DNA from: an uncultured cyanobacterium
GTDB lineage: Bacteria > Cyanobacteriota > Cyanobacteriia > PCC-6307 > Cyanobiaceae
DNA: 64,000 nt
NCBI GenBank assembly: GCA_903917565.1
Contig: CAIXBB010000004.1
Location: 1-64,000, forward strand
Direction of reading: 5' to 3'
A program made the translations under genes and the position numbers. The notes below the pieces were generated by a model. It was not told the DNA's origin, searched no databases, and worked only from the letters and a program-made list of their open reading frames with translations. Shown piece by piece: positions 49,966-59,038 of this stretch; position 1 is the first letter of the stretch, and each line of letters begins with the position of its first letter.

Positions 49966-52900
49966 CAGAGGCCGCGGATCGTCGGGGTGGCAGGTTCCGA
50001 TGGACCAGGACTGGCTGGTTCGGCGGCCGGTGCGGCCGCCGTCCCGCCCTTGGCGACTGCCGCGTGGGGAGCACCGCCAAAGCGCCAGCGCAGGCCGCCG
50101 CCGTAGCTGAGTTCATTGACATTGCTCCGGAAAGAGCCCCCCACCCCGGCGTAGAGGGAGAACTGGTCGGAGGTTTCCAGTTCCACGTTCAGGGCGAGCT
50201 TGAGGTCGTTGGCACCGCGGTTCTGCCCCAGCACATCAATGGGCCCAAGGGCCGGGACTTCGGCGAAGGACGCCGTCAGTTGGTGCTCCTCATTGGGATT
50301 GGTGCCGGCATAGAAGTCATGCTCGTAGCCCACCGAAAACCGAGGGATCAGGCGTGTCTGGCTGGCCAGTTGCAGGGGTGTTTCCAGCGTGAAGCCGATG
50401 CCATACACGAGGGAATCGGCCGTGTGACCGTTGACGCTCAGATTGAGTGACTGGGCACCCGATTCGGTGATCCCACCCTGGTTGTAGCGGCTGTAGGCCA
50501 CGTAGGTGGTCGGCTTGAGGCGAACCGCGTTGCGATCGGCCTTGTCGGCCGAGAGAATCCAATCGTATTCGGCCTGCAGGGCCGTGGTGAAGCCGTTACC
50601 GCTCCAGTTGGCCGTGGCGATGCGGTCGATGCCAACAAAGTTCATGTTGCGGTTGGCGTTGTATTGGAAACTTGTGTAACCGATCAGTCCTGTGAATTTC
50701 CAGGGTTTCGAGGGGCGATAGAGGCCCCAGAGGCTGCCGCTATAGGTATCAGAGTTGATGGCGGCGTTGGCATACTGGTAGTTGTAAAGGTTGGCCTGGC
50801 CATAGCCAAAGGCGGCTCCAATGCTCCATTGCCTGGAGGCGTCGTACTGGAGACCGTAGGTGCTCTGAAAGATGTTGTAGTCGAGGGAAGACAGATCGTT
50901 GGTGCCATTCAGGCTGGCCTGGGTGTAGGTGGCGTCGATCAGCAGCGACCAGCGGCTGGCCTGGGAGACTTTGAGGGGTTTGCAGTTGCTGGGGCGTTGA
51001 TCGCTATGCGCGGGGATCAGGCTGCCATCATCCGCTCGGCACACCTCCGATTCTGTGAACAGGCGAATGGCATGGGCGCTGTCGCTGAGGGAGAGAGAGT
51101 TTTCGCGGAACTGCTCCATCGCCGCCAGGGCCACCGACGGCAGCGAGGCATAGGGCTCGGCAGTGATGGAGTGGAGGGCCTGGTTGAGCTGGGACCGGCT
51201 GGGGATGGTGTACAAAGCGCCGTACACCGAGATGAAGTCTGGCGTGACGGCAGCTGCCAGGGCCTGGTTGCTGGTGTAGCCACTGAAGCCGCCGCTGGCG
51301 GTGGGGACGGGAAAGCCACCTTTACTGCCTTGGTTCACGGCGGCATACACGGACGACATGCCGGCATCGATGGTCTTCGCCACGGCGATGCTGTTGCCAT
51401 TGGGCCCCTTCGATCCGGAAGAGCCACCCACCGCCAGGTTGTATTGACAGGTAGCGGGATTCCCCGTGTTCGCGATGCACTGCTGCAGGAGTGTGGGGAT
51501 GCTGCCGGTGATGGCCTGGGTGATGGCACCCCCTGTTGGTTTCACGAGGGCGATGGTGGCTGGTCCTGGTGGGGTGGCGGTGGAGATCACGTCAGCCACA
51601 GTCGGTGTTGAGGCGGTAGGCCTGAGCTGGAGCCACCCGAACTGCAGCTTGTTGGGATCTGGCAGGGCCGTGCCGTTGGCCAGCAGGTTGAAGAGTGAAT
51701 CTTCATCGCGCACGAATCGAAAGCCGCTGGTTCCCGCCACACCGCCGGTATCAGCAAAAAGGCCAGGGTCTCCGCCAACCGTGCCATTGGGAACGGTCAC
51801 CGCGGTGTACACCATCCCGGGGGTGATGGGCGCTCCTTGATAGCTGGAGAGCTGTAGATTTCCCTCCAGAAAGATAACTTGTCCGACGCCGGAGCCTGTG
51901 AGTTGCAGCAGGTCGCTCTGGCCGGCACCGGCTACGTCAATCGCCAGGGTTGCGGCCGTATCCTGTAGATAGGAGCCTCCGTTGATGGTCAGGGTGCCGA
52001 TACCCTGACCTGGAGAAACTGTGCCGAAGTTGAAGACATTGGCGCTGATGACGCCGTTGCCTCCGAGGAGTCCATTGGGTTGCACAAGAACATCGGAGGT
52101 GCTGGTGCCGTTGACAATCAGGCTCCCGCCATTGATGAGCGTCAGGCCGGTATAACTCAAGGCGCCATTGAACACCTGGGTATAGCTGCCATCCTTGATG
52201 AGGTTACCGCTGCCGCTGATGTCGGCACTGGAATTGCGTGTGAAGGGGGCATTCAGGTTGAGCGTGAGATCTCCTGATCCCAGTTCGATGGAGCCTGCGC
52301 CGCCCAGGGCAGCAATGGTCTGGTTGTTATCCCTGAGGCGGAAGCGTCCATTCCCATAGAGGATCAGCTCGGTGCTGGTGGGCAGGGCATTGGCGACGCC
52401 GATGTCAACGGTGGCGTTGTCCCAGATGGAGGTGAGGCCGCTGTAGGTGCTTTGGCCGGTGAGACTGATAATGGCCCCGTTGGCGCCTGAGTTTCGGAAG
52501 TTGAGACTTCCTTGAAGGCCACTTTGATCAGCGAATACACCACTGAAGCTGGCGTTGTTGCCGGCAGCATCGATGGCATTGCTGCTGGAGTCATCCAGGC
52601 TGAAATTGTCTGGTACCGCTGTGCCGGAGGTCGACACGGTGAGGGTGCCACCTTTGAACTGGGGCAGCAGGGTTCGGTTGAGCAGGCTGGCGGTGGTGTT
52701 GACGCTGGTGCCGTCGTTGACCGGCAGGATCGGACCGGCCAGGGGTCTGGGCGCTGCCACCTCCTTTGCCAGCCACACGGTGTTGAAGGAGGACGTGCCG
52801 TCGAAGCTGTTCCAGTTTCCCCCTCGGGCATAGGAACTGTTCAGAGGCGGATCCCACACAAAACCGTCGAAAGGAAGCGAGCTGGCGTTGAACTGCGATG

Positions 52901-53219
52901 GACTTCCCGACTGCCAGACGAAGTTCGGACCCAGACCGGTACCCAGGACAGGATTGGGAAGTCCCAGCAAGGCTTTTGTGGCTGCTGAAAGACTCTGGGC
53001 AAGCTGTGAATTCCCATACCAGGAGCTCAGCCGGAAGTCCGTGGCTCCGTTGCAGCCGCTCAGGATCGTCCCGGGTGCAAAGCATTGGGATAGATCCAAG
53101 GTATAGATCGTGCCGTTAACGGCACTTGCACCGGTGTGGCAGCCGCAGGCTTGATCGGGATCAGAACGCCCGTGGCAGTGAGCAAGGCCACAGCGCCCGG
53201 CACCGCAGCAGTGAGGCAA
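49962..53219 (-). CDS. Autotransporter with outer-membrane beta-barrel (5' end out of frame)
   Basis: 1085 codons are open. A beta-helix passenger (roughly 40-700) includes autotransporter-type repeats such as NGGSLIVNGTS and GLLGGNGVISANVFNFG. A beta-barrel domain covers about 752-1047, ending YGGGLRWRF. A Pro/Ala-rich tail of about 38 residues follows, which is odd because barrels normally end at that aromatic residue. This frame starts with a Cys/His-rich stretch that is not a signal peptide; the real signal lies in another frame just upstream. Either a frameshift broke the gene or the sequence has an error. Confidence 0.8.
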   Translation of the reverse strand: MPHCCGAGRCGLAHCHGRSDPDQACGCHTGASAVNGTIYTLDLSQCFAPGTILSGCNGATDFRLSSWYGNSQLAQSLSAATKALLGLPNPVLGTGLGPNFVWQSGSPSQFNASSLPFDGFVWDPPLNSSYARGGNWNSFDGTSSFNTVWLAKEVAAPRPLAGPILPVNDGTSVNTTASLLNRTLLPQFKGGTLTVSTSGTAVPDNFSLDDSSSNAIDAAGNNASFSGVFADQSGLQGSLNFRNSGANGAIISLTGQSTYSGLTSIWDNATVDIGVANALPTSTELILYGNGRFRLRDNNQTIAALGGAGSIELGSGDLTLNLNAPFTRNSSADISGSGNLIKDGSYTQVFNGALSYTGLTLINGGSLIVNGTSTSDVLVQPNGLLGGNGVISANVFNFGTVSPGQGIGTLTINGGSYLQDTAATLAIDVAGAGQSDLLQLTGSGVGQVIFLEGNLQLSSYQGAPITPGMVYTAVTVPNGTVGGDPGLFADTGGVAGTSGFRFVRDEDSLFNLLANGTALPDPNKLQFGWLQLRPTASTPTVADVISTATPPGPATIALVKPTGGAITQAITGSIPTLLQQCIANTGNPATCQYNLAVGGSSGSKGPNGNSIAVAKTIDAGMSSVYAAVNQGSKGGFPVPTASGGFSGYTSNQALAAAVTPDFISVYGALYTIPSRSQLNQALHSITAEPYASLPSVALAAMEQFRENSLSLSDSAHAIRLFTESEVCRADDGSLIPAHSDQRPSNCKPLKVSQASRWSLLIDATYTQASLNGTNDLSSLDYNIFQSTYGLQYDASRQWSIGAAFGYGQANLYNYQYANAAINSDTYSGSLWGLYRPSKPWKFTGLIGYTSFQYNANRNMNFVGIDRIATANWSGNGFTTALQAEYDWILSADKADRNAVRLKPTTYVAYSRYNQGGITESGAQSLNLSVNGHTADSLVYGIGFTLETPLQLASQTRLIPRFSVGYEHDFYAGTNPNEEHQLTASFAEVPALGPIDVLGQNRGANDLKLALNVELETSDQFSLYAGVGGSFRSNVNELSYGGGLRWRFGGAPHAAVAKGGTAAAPAAEPASPGPSEPATPTIRGLW

Positions 53220-53248
53220 CCTTTCAGGAGTTGTCGGTGCTGGCCCAT
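53120..53248 (-). other. Out-of-frame signal peptide of the autotransporter
   Basis: ATG at 53248 begins MGQHRQLLKGC followed by a hydrophobic run (TAAVPGAVALLTATGVLIPI) and an AAA-T cleavage site, a classical signal peptide. It is one frame away from the passenger, which becomes sensible at about GASAVNGTIYTLD; the switch must lie around 53120-53140. A single-base indel would join them. Confidence 0.7.
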
Positions 53249-53391
53249 CTCAGGGCGCTGGGATTGGATTCCTCTGCCCTGGCCATCACGACAGCTGACC
53301 ATCTTCTCCTGGCAACGTATCGGTGTGCATTCTGTTCCACCGTCTCCTGTTTGGCTTGACGCCATTTGTTGTCTTTCCCTTGGAAGTGCGG

Positions 53392-53412
53392 AAAAAATCA
53401 AAAGTTTCTGAT
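53392..53412 (-). terminator. Weak AT hairpin with T-run after potassium channel gene
   Basis: On the minus strand ATCAGAAACTTTTGAT can fold weakly and is followed by TTTTTT, 25-45 bases past the channel stop. Possible end of the hemL-liv-channel transcript. Confidence 0.35.
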
Positions 53413-53436
53413 CCATCGCGGCGAGTCGGCGGCCGA

Positions 53437-54447
53437 TCAGGACTGTGGGGTCTGCAGCTGCCCAGGCCGATCAGGCTCGACCTCCAGCCGCGGACGCCTC
53501 TCCAAGACGTCTCCGCAGTGTTTGCAGTGCTTTGCGTCGACCTCGTGCCCGCCCAACTGGCAGGACAGACACAGCGGAGGGGCAGGCGAGTCGCCCGGTT
53601 GTGTTGGCCCATCGCTTGGCTGCCGCAACACCGACAGGCCGATCTCGGCGCTGAGGATGCCAGTTGGCACCGCAATGATGCTGTAGCCGATCAGCATCAC
53701 AACTGAGGCCATGAAGCGCCCCAGCGGCGTCACCGGGGCCACGTCGCCGTAGCCCACCGTGGTGATGGTGACGCAGGCCCAGTAGATGGCCACTGGGATG
53801 CTGCGGAAGCCATCATTGCCGGCCTCGATCACATACATGAAGGCGCCGATCAGGATCACCAGGGTCACCATGGCCAGCAGGAACACCGTGATCTTGCGGC
53901 GGGCGGCGATCAGGGCACTCCAGAGCAGTTCCGCCTCCTGCAGGTAGGCCCCCAGCTTCAGCACCCGGAACACCCGCAGCAGCCGCAGTACCCGCACCAC
54001 CAGGAACAGTTGCCCCCCGCCGATCAGCAGCCCCAGGTAGGTGGGCAGGATCGCCAGCAGATCCACCACCCCGAAGAAGCTGCTCGCGTAGCGCCGCGGC
54101 TCGGCCACGACCAGAAGCCGCAGCAGGTACTCGAGGCTGAACAGCAGTGTGAATCCCCATTCCAGCCGCAGGAAGGTGCCGGACCAGTGCTGCCGCAGTA
54201 GCGGATCGCTCTCCAGCACCACCGCCAGCACGCTGAGGGCGATCGCCAGCATCAGCAGGGCGTCGAAGGCCTTGCCCGAGGGCGTTTCCGTCTCGAGGAC
54301 CGTGCGGCCCAGCCAGGGGCGGCCGGCGACCCGCACCAGCCCCAGGGCCGCGGCGATCAGGCCGGCCAGCAGCAACAGCAGCAGCAGAGCGGCAGGCACG
54401 GTCGCGACCTCTTGGACGGCGTCATGGCTGATCGTGGCGGAATCCAC
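53437..54447 (-). CDS. Voltage-gated-type potassium channel with zinc ribbon
   Basis: 336 residues. Six membrane helices are present; S4 is basic (VVRVLRLLRVFRVLKL) and the filter is TTVGYGD, as in bacterial Kv channels. The C-terminal tail has a CxxC...CxxC zinc ribbon (CLSCQLGG, HCKHCGD) instead of a cyclic-nucleotide or RCK domain. Start GTG 54447, with AAGGAG just upstream, 19 bases after livF; the open frame to 54567 lies inside livF. Probably the last gene of the hemL-liv operon. Confidence 0.85.
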   Translation of the reverse strand: MDSATISHDAVQEVATVPAALLLLLLLAGLIAAALGLVRVAGRPWLGRTVLETETPSGKAFDALLMLAIALSVLAVVLESDPLLRQHWSGTFLRLEWGFTLLFSLEYLLRLLVVAEPRRYASSFFGVVDLLAILPTYLGLLIGGGQLFLVVRVLRLLRVFRVLKLGAYLQEAELLWSALIAARRKITVFLLAMVTLVILIGAFMYVIEAGNDGFRSIPVAIYWACVTITTVGYGDVAPVTPLGRFMASVVMLIGYSIIAVPTGILSAEIGLSVLRQPSDGPTQPGDSPAPPLCLSCQLGGHEVDAKHCKHCGDVLERRPRLEVEPDRPGQLQTPQS

Positions 54448-54466
54448 AGCTCCTTGCCGTTCCCCC

Positions 54467-55183
54467 TCAGCCGCTCCCCAGGTAAGAGGCCCGCAGCCCC
54501 GCGTCGGCCAGCAGGGCATCGGCACTGCCCTCCAGGCTGATGCTGCCGCCCTCCAGAACCACGCCACGGTCTGCGATCTCCAGGGCAGCGGTGGCGTTCT
54601 GCTCCACCAGCAGCATCGACAACCCGTCCCGGTGCAGCGCCGCCAGGGCGGCCATCACCTCGCCCACCAGCTTCGGCGCCAGCCCCAGGCTGGGCTCATC
54701 CAGCAGCAGCAGGCTGGGCCGGCCCATCAGGGCCCGGGCGATCGCCAGCATCTGCTGCTCGCCCCCCGACAGGTTGCCGGCCAGCTGCTGGCGTCGTTCC
54801 GCCAGGCGGGGGAACAGGCCGTAGCAGTGGTCCAGGTCGGCGGCGATGCCAGCCCGGTCGCGCCGCAGCCAGGCGCCCAGCTCCAGGTTGGTGGCCACGG
54901 TCTGCCATGCCAGCACCCGCCGGCCCTCGGGACAGTGGCCGATGCCCAGCCGCACCGTGCGGTGGGTGCGCACCCCCGCCAGGTCGGCGCCGCGCCACAG
55001 CACCTGGCCGGCAGCGGCGCCCACCAGAGCGGAGATGGCCCGCAGGGTGGTGCTTTTGCCGGCGCCGTTGGCCCCCAGCAAGGTCACCAGCTCGCCCTGG
55101 TGCACCTGCAGATCGAGGCCCCGCAGGGCGGTGAGGGCGCCGTAGCGCACCGTGAGCTGCCGCAGCTCGAGCAGCGGCGTCAT
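54467..55183 (-). CDS. livF: Branched-chain/neutral amino acid ABC transporter ATPase
   Basis: 238 residues. Walker A GANGAGKSTT, signature LSGGEQQMLAIARAL and Walker B LLLLDEPSLGLAPK are intact. LivF-type. ATG at 55183 overlaps livG (ATGA). Confidence 0.92.
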   Translation of the reverse strand: MTPLLELRQLTVRYGALTALRGLDLQVHQGELVTLLGANGAGKSTTLRAISALVGAAAGQVLWRGADLAGVRTHRTVRLGIGHCPEGRRVLAWQTVATNLELGAWLRRDRAGIAADLDHCYGLFPRLAERRQQLAGNLSGGEQQMLAIARALMGRPSLLLLDEPSLGLAPKLVGEVMAALAALHRDGLSMLLVEQNATAALEIADRGVVLEGGSISLEGSADALLADAGLRASYLGSG

Positions 55184-56001
55184 TGACCCTCTCCAGCGAC
55201 ACTGGCCTGGCCGCCTAGGTAAGCCTCGATCACCCGCGGGTCGCGGCGCACCTCGGCGGGGCTGCCGAGGGCGATCCGTCTGCCGAAGTTGAGCACCGCC
55301 AGCCGGTCGCAGAGACGTATCATCAGCGGCACGTGGTGCTCGATGATCAGCACCGTCAGGGCGAAGTGGTCGCGGATCCGGCCGATCAGCTGCCGCAGGT
55401 CCTCCTTCTCGGCCGGGTTCATGCCGGCGGCGGGTTCATCCAGCAGCAACAGCTTTGGTGCCGTCGCCAGGGCCCGGGCGATCTCCAGCCGCCGGCGATC
55501 GCCATAGGGCAGATCCGCGGCCCGCTGGTCGGCCAGGGCCTCCAGCTCCAGCAGCGCCAGCAGCTCCATGGCCCGGGCCTCCAGCCGCCCCTGGTGGCGG
55601 CGGAAGACGCCATTGCCCAGCAGGGCCCCCAGCAGCGGGGCGCGGGCCGCGTGGTGCAGGCCCACCAGCACGTTCTCCCGCACCGACAGGCTCTCGAACA
55701 GGCGCAGATTCTGGAAGGTGCGGGCGATGCCGAGCCGGTTGAGGCCGCACGCCCCCAGGCCCGTGGTGGGCACACCCCGCCACAGGCAACGGCCGCCGCT
55801 GGGGGTGGTGAGGCCGGAGATCACGTTGAACAGGGTGGTCTTGCCGGCGCCGTTGGGCCCGATCAGGCCGAAGATCTCCCCTTCCGCCAGCTCCAGACTC
55901 ACCTGATCGAGGGCCAGCAGGCCGCCGAAGCGGCAGCTGATTGCCTCCACCTGCATCAGGGGAGCGGGGGCCGGGGTGATTCCACCGGGGCTGGCGCTCA
56001 T
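55180..56001 (-). CDS. livG: Branched-chain/neutral amino acid ABC transporter ATPase
   Basis: 273 residues, LivG-type. Walker A GPNGAGKTTLFNVISGL, Q-loop region TFQNLRLFESLSV, signature LPYGDRRRLEIARAL and Walker B LLLLDEPAAGMNP. ATG at 56001 overlaps livM (ATGA). Confidence 0.92.
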   Translation of the reverse strand: MSASPGGITPAPAPLMQVEAISCRFGGLLALDQVSLELAEGEIFGLIGPNGAGKTTLFNVISGLTTPSGGRCLWRGVPTTGLGACGLNRLGIARTFQNLRLFESLSVRENVLVGLHHAARAPLLGALLGNGVFRRHQGRLEARAMELLALLELEALADQRAADLPYGDRRRLEIARALATAPKLLLLDEPAAGMNPAEKEDLRQLIGRIRDHFALTVLIIEHHVPLMIRLCDRLAVLNFGRRIALGSPAEVRRDPRVIEAYLGGQASVAGEGQ

Positions 56002-56906
56002 GGGGCCTGCGGCGCCTGGCGGACCCGGCCCAGCAAGGCGGCCAGCCCCCGCAGCCGCTCCGCCGTGACCAGTCCCTGGGGAAAGAACAGCGGTCCGAGC
56101 AGGATCACGGCGCCGAACAGGATCAGGCGCAGGTCCCCCACCGGCCGCAGCAACTCAGGAAGGGCGGTGAGCACCAGGCCCCCCAGCACCGGCCCAGGCC
56201 AGAACCGCGAACCGCCGAACACCACGAAGGCCAGGGTGGTGATGCTGGCATCGAAGCTGCCGGCGCGGGCGTTCCAGGAATTGAAGAAATGGGCCGCCAG
56301 CGCCCCGGTGACGCCGGCGAGCACGGCGCTGGCCACGAAGGCGATCAGCTTGGTGCGCGGCGTGTCGATGCCCACGCTGGCGGCCGCCAGTTCGTCGTCG
56401 CGGATGGCGGCCATCGCCCGCCCCAGCCGCACGGCCTCCAGCCGCTGGCACAGCCAGCAGGCCACGGCCAGCAGCCCCAGGGTGAACAGCACGTAGCCGC
56501 CGGCGTGCTCGAAGGGCTGGGGGATGCCGAAAATGCCCATGGCCCCGCCGGTGAAGGGCAGGTTGAGGTTGAGCACCCGCAGGATCTCCACCAGGGCGAT
56601 GGTGGCGATGGCCAGGTAGATGCCCCGCAGCCGCAGCACCGGGCCGCCGATCGCCAGGGCGATCAGCCCCGCCAGGCTCCCCCCCAGCACCATTTCCGCC
56701 AGCAGGGCCGCTAGCGGTGAGGTGGCGCCGCTGCCGGCGAAGGCGGGAACGTCGGTGGAGAGCAGGGCGGCCACGTAGCCCCCCACCGCATAGAAGCCCG
56801 GGGTGGCCAGCGACAGCTGACCGCAGCGCAGGGGCAGGAAGACCGAGAGTGCCAGCAGGGCGCCGAGCAACATCTGTTCGAGCAGGGCGGCGTCCATGGC
56901 CCTCAC
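55998..56906 (-). CDS. livM: Branched-chain/neutral amino acid ABC transporter permease
   Basis: 302 residues, LivM-type, about eight to ten membrane helices. LRLRGIYLAIATIALVEILR and FVVFGGSRFWPGPVLGG are family marks. Start GTG 56906, overlapping livH as GTGA; ATG at 56897 is possible. Confidence 0.9.
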   Translation of the reverse strand: MRAMDAALLEQMLLGALLALSVFLPLRCGQLSLATPGFYAVGGYVAALLSTDVPAFAGSGATSPLAALLAEMVLGGSLAGLIALAIGGPVLRLRGIYLAIATIALVEILRVLNLNLPFTGGAMGIFGIPQPFEHAGGYVLFTLGLLAVACWLCQRLEAVRLGRAMAAIRDDELAAASVGIDTPRTKLIAFVASAVLAGVTGALAAHFFNSWNARAGSFDASITTLAFVVFGGSRFWPGPVLGGLVLTALPELLRPVGDLRLILFGAVILLGPLFFPQGLVTAERLRGLAALLGRVRQAPQAP

Positions 56907-57832
56907 ACCTTGGTGGGCAGGGGCCGGCCCAGCAGCCCCCGGGGCCGCAGCAGCAGCACCAGGAACAGGAAGCCGTAGCTCACCGCATCCTTGTAGCCCG
57001 ACCAGTCGGCCGGCACGAAGGCTTCCGCCAGGCCGACGATCAGCCCGCCCAGCACCGCCCCCGGCACGCTGCCCAGCCCCCCCAGCACCAGCACCGCCAG
57101 GCCCTTGAGGCCATAGCCGATGCCGAAGTAGGGCCCGGCGATGCTGACGCTCAGCCCCACCAGACCGCCGGCCACCCCGGCCAGGAACCCGCTGAGCCCG
57201 AAGGCCAGCCGCACCATCACCGTGCTGTCGATGCCCAGCAGCTGGGCGGTTTCGGCGTCCTCGGCCACCGCCTGCAGCCCCTTGCCGTTGCGGCTGCCCT
57301 CCAGCCAGAGGGTGAGCAGGGCCAGCAGCAGCACCGCGATCCCCAGCAGCAGGGCCTGCACCGTGCGCACCCTCGCGCCCAGCAGGGGAAAGGAGGCCGG
57401 CAGGGCGCCGAGGGCGCCGGTGGGGATGGCATAGCTTTCCGCCCCCACCAGCAGCTGGATCAGGTTCACCAGGATCACGCCGGCCCCCAGGCTGGTGATG
57501 AGGGCCAGCAGCGGGTCGGCCCGGCGGCGGCGCAGCGGGCGGAAGGCCACCCGCTCCACCAGCAGGGCCACCAGGGCCGCCCCCAGACCCGCCAGGGGCA
57601 GGGCGCCCCAGAAAGGCAGGGCGACGGGGAGCTGGAAGCCGGCCAGCAGACCGTTGGCCCCCACCGCGCCGCCGATCAGCAGGTAGGTGAAGTAGGCCCC
57701 GAGGGTGAACACGGCCCCGTGGGCGAAGTTGATCACCCCCAGCACCGAGAACACCAGGGTGTAGCCCAGGGCGAACAGCCCATAGACCGCCCCCACCGAA
57801 AGACCGTTCACCAGGATCTGGAGCAGGTCCAC
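56903..57832 (-). CDS. livH: Branched-chain/neutral amino acid ABC transporter permease
   Basis: 309 residues, LivH-type, with the opening LLQILVNGLSVGAVYGLFALG, then GVINFAHGAVFTLGAY, and the late LGGLGSVPGAVLGG. Start GTG 57832, only 6 bases after livJ. Confidence 0.92.
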   Translation of the reverse strand: MDLLQILVNGLSVGAVYGLFALGYTLVFSVLGVINFAHGAVFTLGAYFTYLLIGGAVGANGLLAGFQLPVALPFWGALPLAGLGAALVALLVERVAFRPLRRRRADPLLALITSLGAGVILVNLIQLLVGAESYAIPTGALGALPASFPLLGARVRTVQALLLGIAVLLLALLTLWLEGSRNGKGLQAVAEDAETAQLLGIDSTVMVRLAFGLSGFLAGVAGGLVGLSVSIAGPYFGIGYGLKGLAVLVLGGLGSVPGAVLGGLIVGLAEAFVPADWSGYKDAVSYGFLFLVLLLRPRGLLGRPLPTKV

Positions 57833-57838
57833 CCGGCC

Positions 57839-59038
57839 TTACTTCAGCAGGGCGAAGCGTCCGCTGCGCCCGCCCGGGTCCATGCGCACCTGGGCCACGA
57901 AGAACTGGCTCTGGATCACCTCACCCTCGGGGGTGAAACGGATCTCGCCCAGGGGTGTGGCATAGGTGCCGGCCAGGATCTCCTGCATCAGCTGCTTGCG
58001 GGCCGCCGCCAGGTTGGCGCCGGCCAGGGGCTGGCGTTTGTCGAGGCGCACCAGGGCCTCGCCGATCACCTGCAGGGCCGTGTAGGCCTGGGCGGTGAGC
58101 TGGGGCGGGATGGCGCCACCCTTGGCGGCCTTGAAGGCCTTCAGAAAGGCCGCATTGGCGGGGGTGTCCAGTTCGGGGCTGTAGGCCTGGGCGATCAGCA
58201 GCCCGTCGCAGTACTTCTGGCAGATCGGGTAGATGTTGGGGGTGTTCATGCCGTTGCCGGCCACGATGAGGCCCCGGTAACCCAGCTCCCGCAGCTGGCG
58301 GATCAGGTTGCCCCCATCCACCGCCTGCAGCGACAGCACGATCAGATCGGGCGTCTCCCGCAGGGCCGCGCTGATCTGGTTCTGGAAGTCCTGGTCGTTG
58401 AGCTGGGTGCGCTGCACCGTCACCGGATCGAGGCCCCGCTCCTTGAGGGCCTTCTGGAAGATGGTGGTCTCGGCGGTGCTGTAGGCGTCGTCCTGGGCGT
58501 AGAACACAGCCGCCCGCTTCAGGCCCGGCTGGATCTTCAGGGCCTGCGCGATGGCCAGGGGCGCGATCACCGAGCTCTGGGCCGACACCCGGCTGATGAA
58601 GAAGCCGATCTCCGGGATACCGGTGGCCGTGTTGGAGGGGGCCACCACCGGCACGCCGCGGCGCTGGGCGATGGGGTCGGCGGAGAAGGCCTGCTGGGAG
58701 AGGGTGGGACCGACCAGGGCCAGCACACCCCGGTTGATCTGCAGGGTGAAGGCCGCATTGGCCCCCGGTTCGTCGCTGCCGCTGTCCTCCAGGGCCAGCT
58801 TCAGGGGGTGGCCGTTGATGCCGCCGCCACCGTTGCGGTGCTGGAGCGCCAGCTCCAGGCCGATCTTCTGGTCCTGGCCGTAGACGTTGGCGTTGCCGGT
58901 GAGGGCCAGCACCGCTCCCACCGGCACCCCGCCCCCCACCTCGAGCGGTTGGTTGCCCGCATCGGAGCCGCAGCCAGCGAGCAGCAGGGTCAGGGTCAGC
59001 AGCCCCGTGCCGACCCTCTGGAGACGGCCGAGGATCAC
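57839..59038 (-). CDS. livJ: Branched-chain/neutral amino acid ABC transporter binding lipoprotein
   Basis: 399 residues. A lipoprotein signal with lipobox LLAGC precedes the periplasmic-binding fold ([45 protein letters not shown]). Start GTG 59038 overlaps hemL as GTGA, with no room for a separate promoter. Cyanobacterial relatives take up neutral amino acids; urea cannot be excluded, but no urease gene is near. Confidence 0.9.
   Translation of the reverse strand: MILGRLQRVGTGLLTLTLLLAGCGSDAGNQPLEVGGGVPVGAVLALTGNANVYGQDQKIGLELALQHRNGGGGINGHPLKLALEDSGSDEPGANAAFTLQINRGVLALVGPTLSQQAFSADPIAQRRGVPVVAPSNTATGIPEIGFFISRVSAQSSVIAPLAIAQALKIQPGLKRAAVFYAQDDAYSTAETTIFQKALKERGLDPVTVQRTQLNDQDFQNQISAALRETPDLIVLSLQAVDGGNLIRQLRELGYRGLIVAGNGMNTPNIYPICQKYCDGLLIAQAYSPELDTPANAAFLKAFKAAKGGAIPPQLTAQAYTALQVIGEALVRLDKRQPLAGANLAAARKQLMQEILAGTYATPLGEIRFTPEGEVIQSQFFVAQVRMDPGGRSGRFALLK

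Noticed and set aside
51800-52500. CRISPR-like or tandem repeat DNA in the autotransporter passenger
   Set aside because: The similarity is between short protein repeats (NGG/GTL type), not conserved DNA repeats with spacers.
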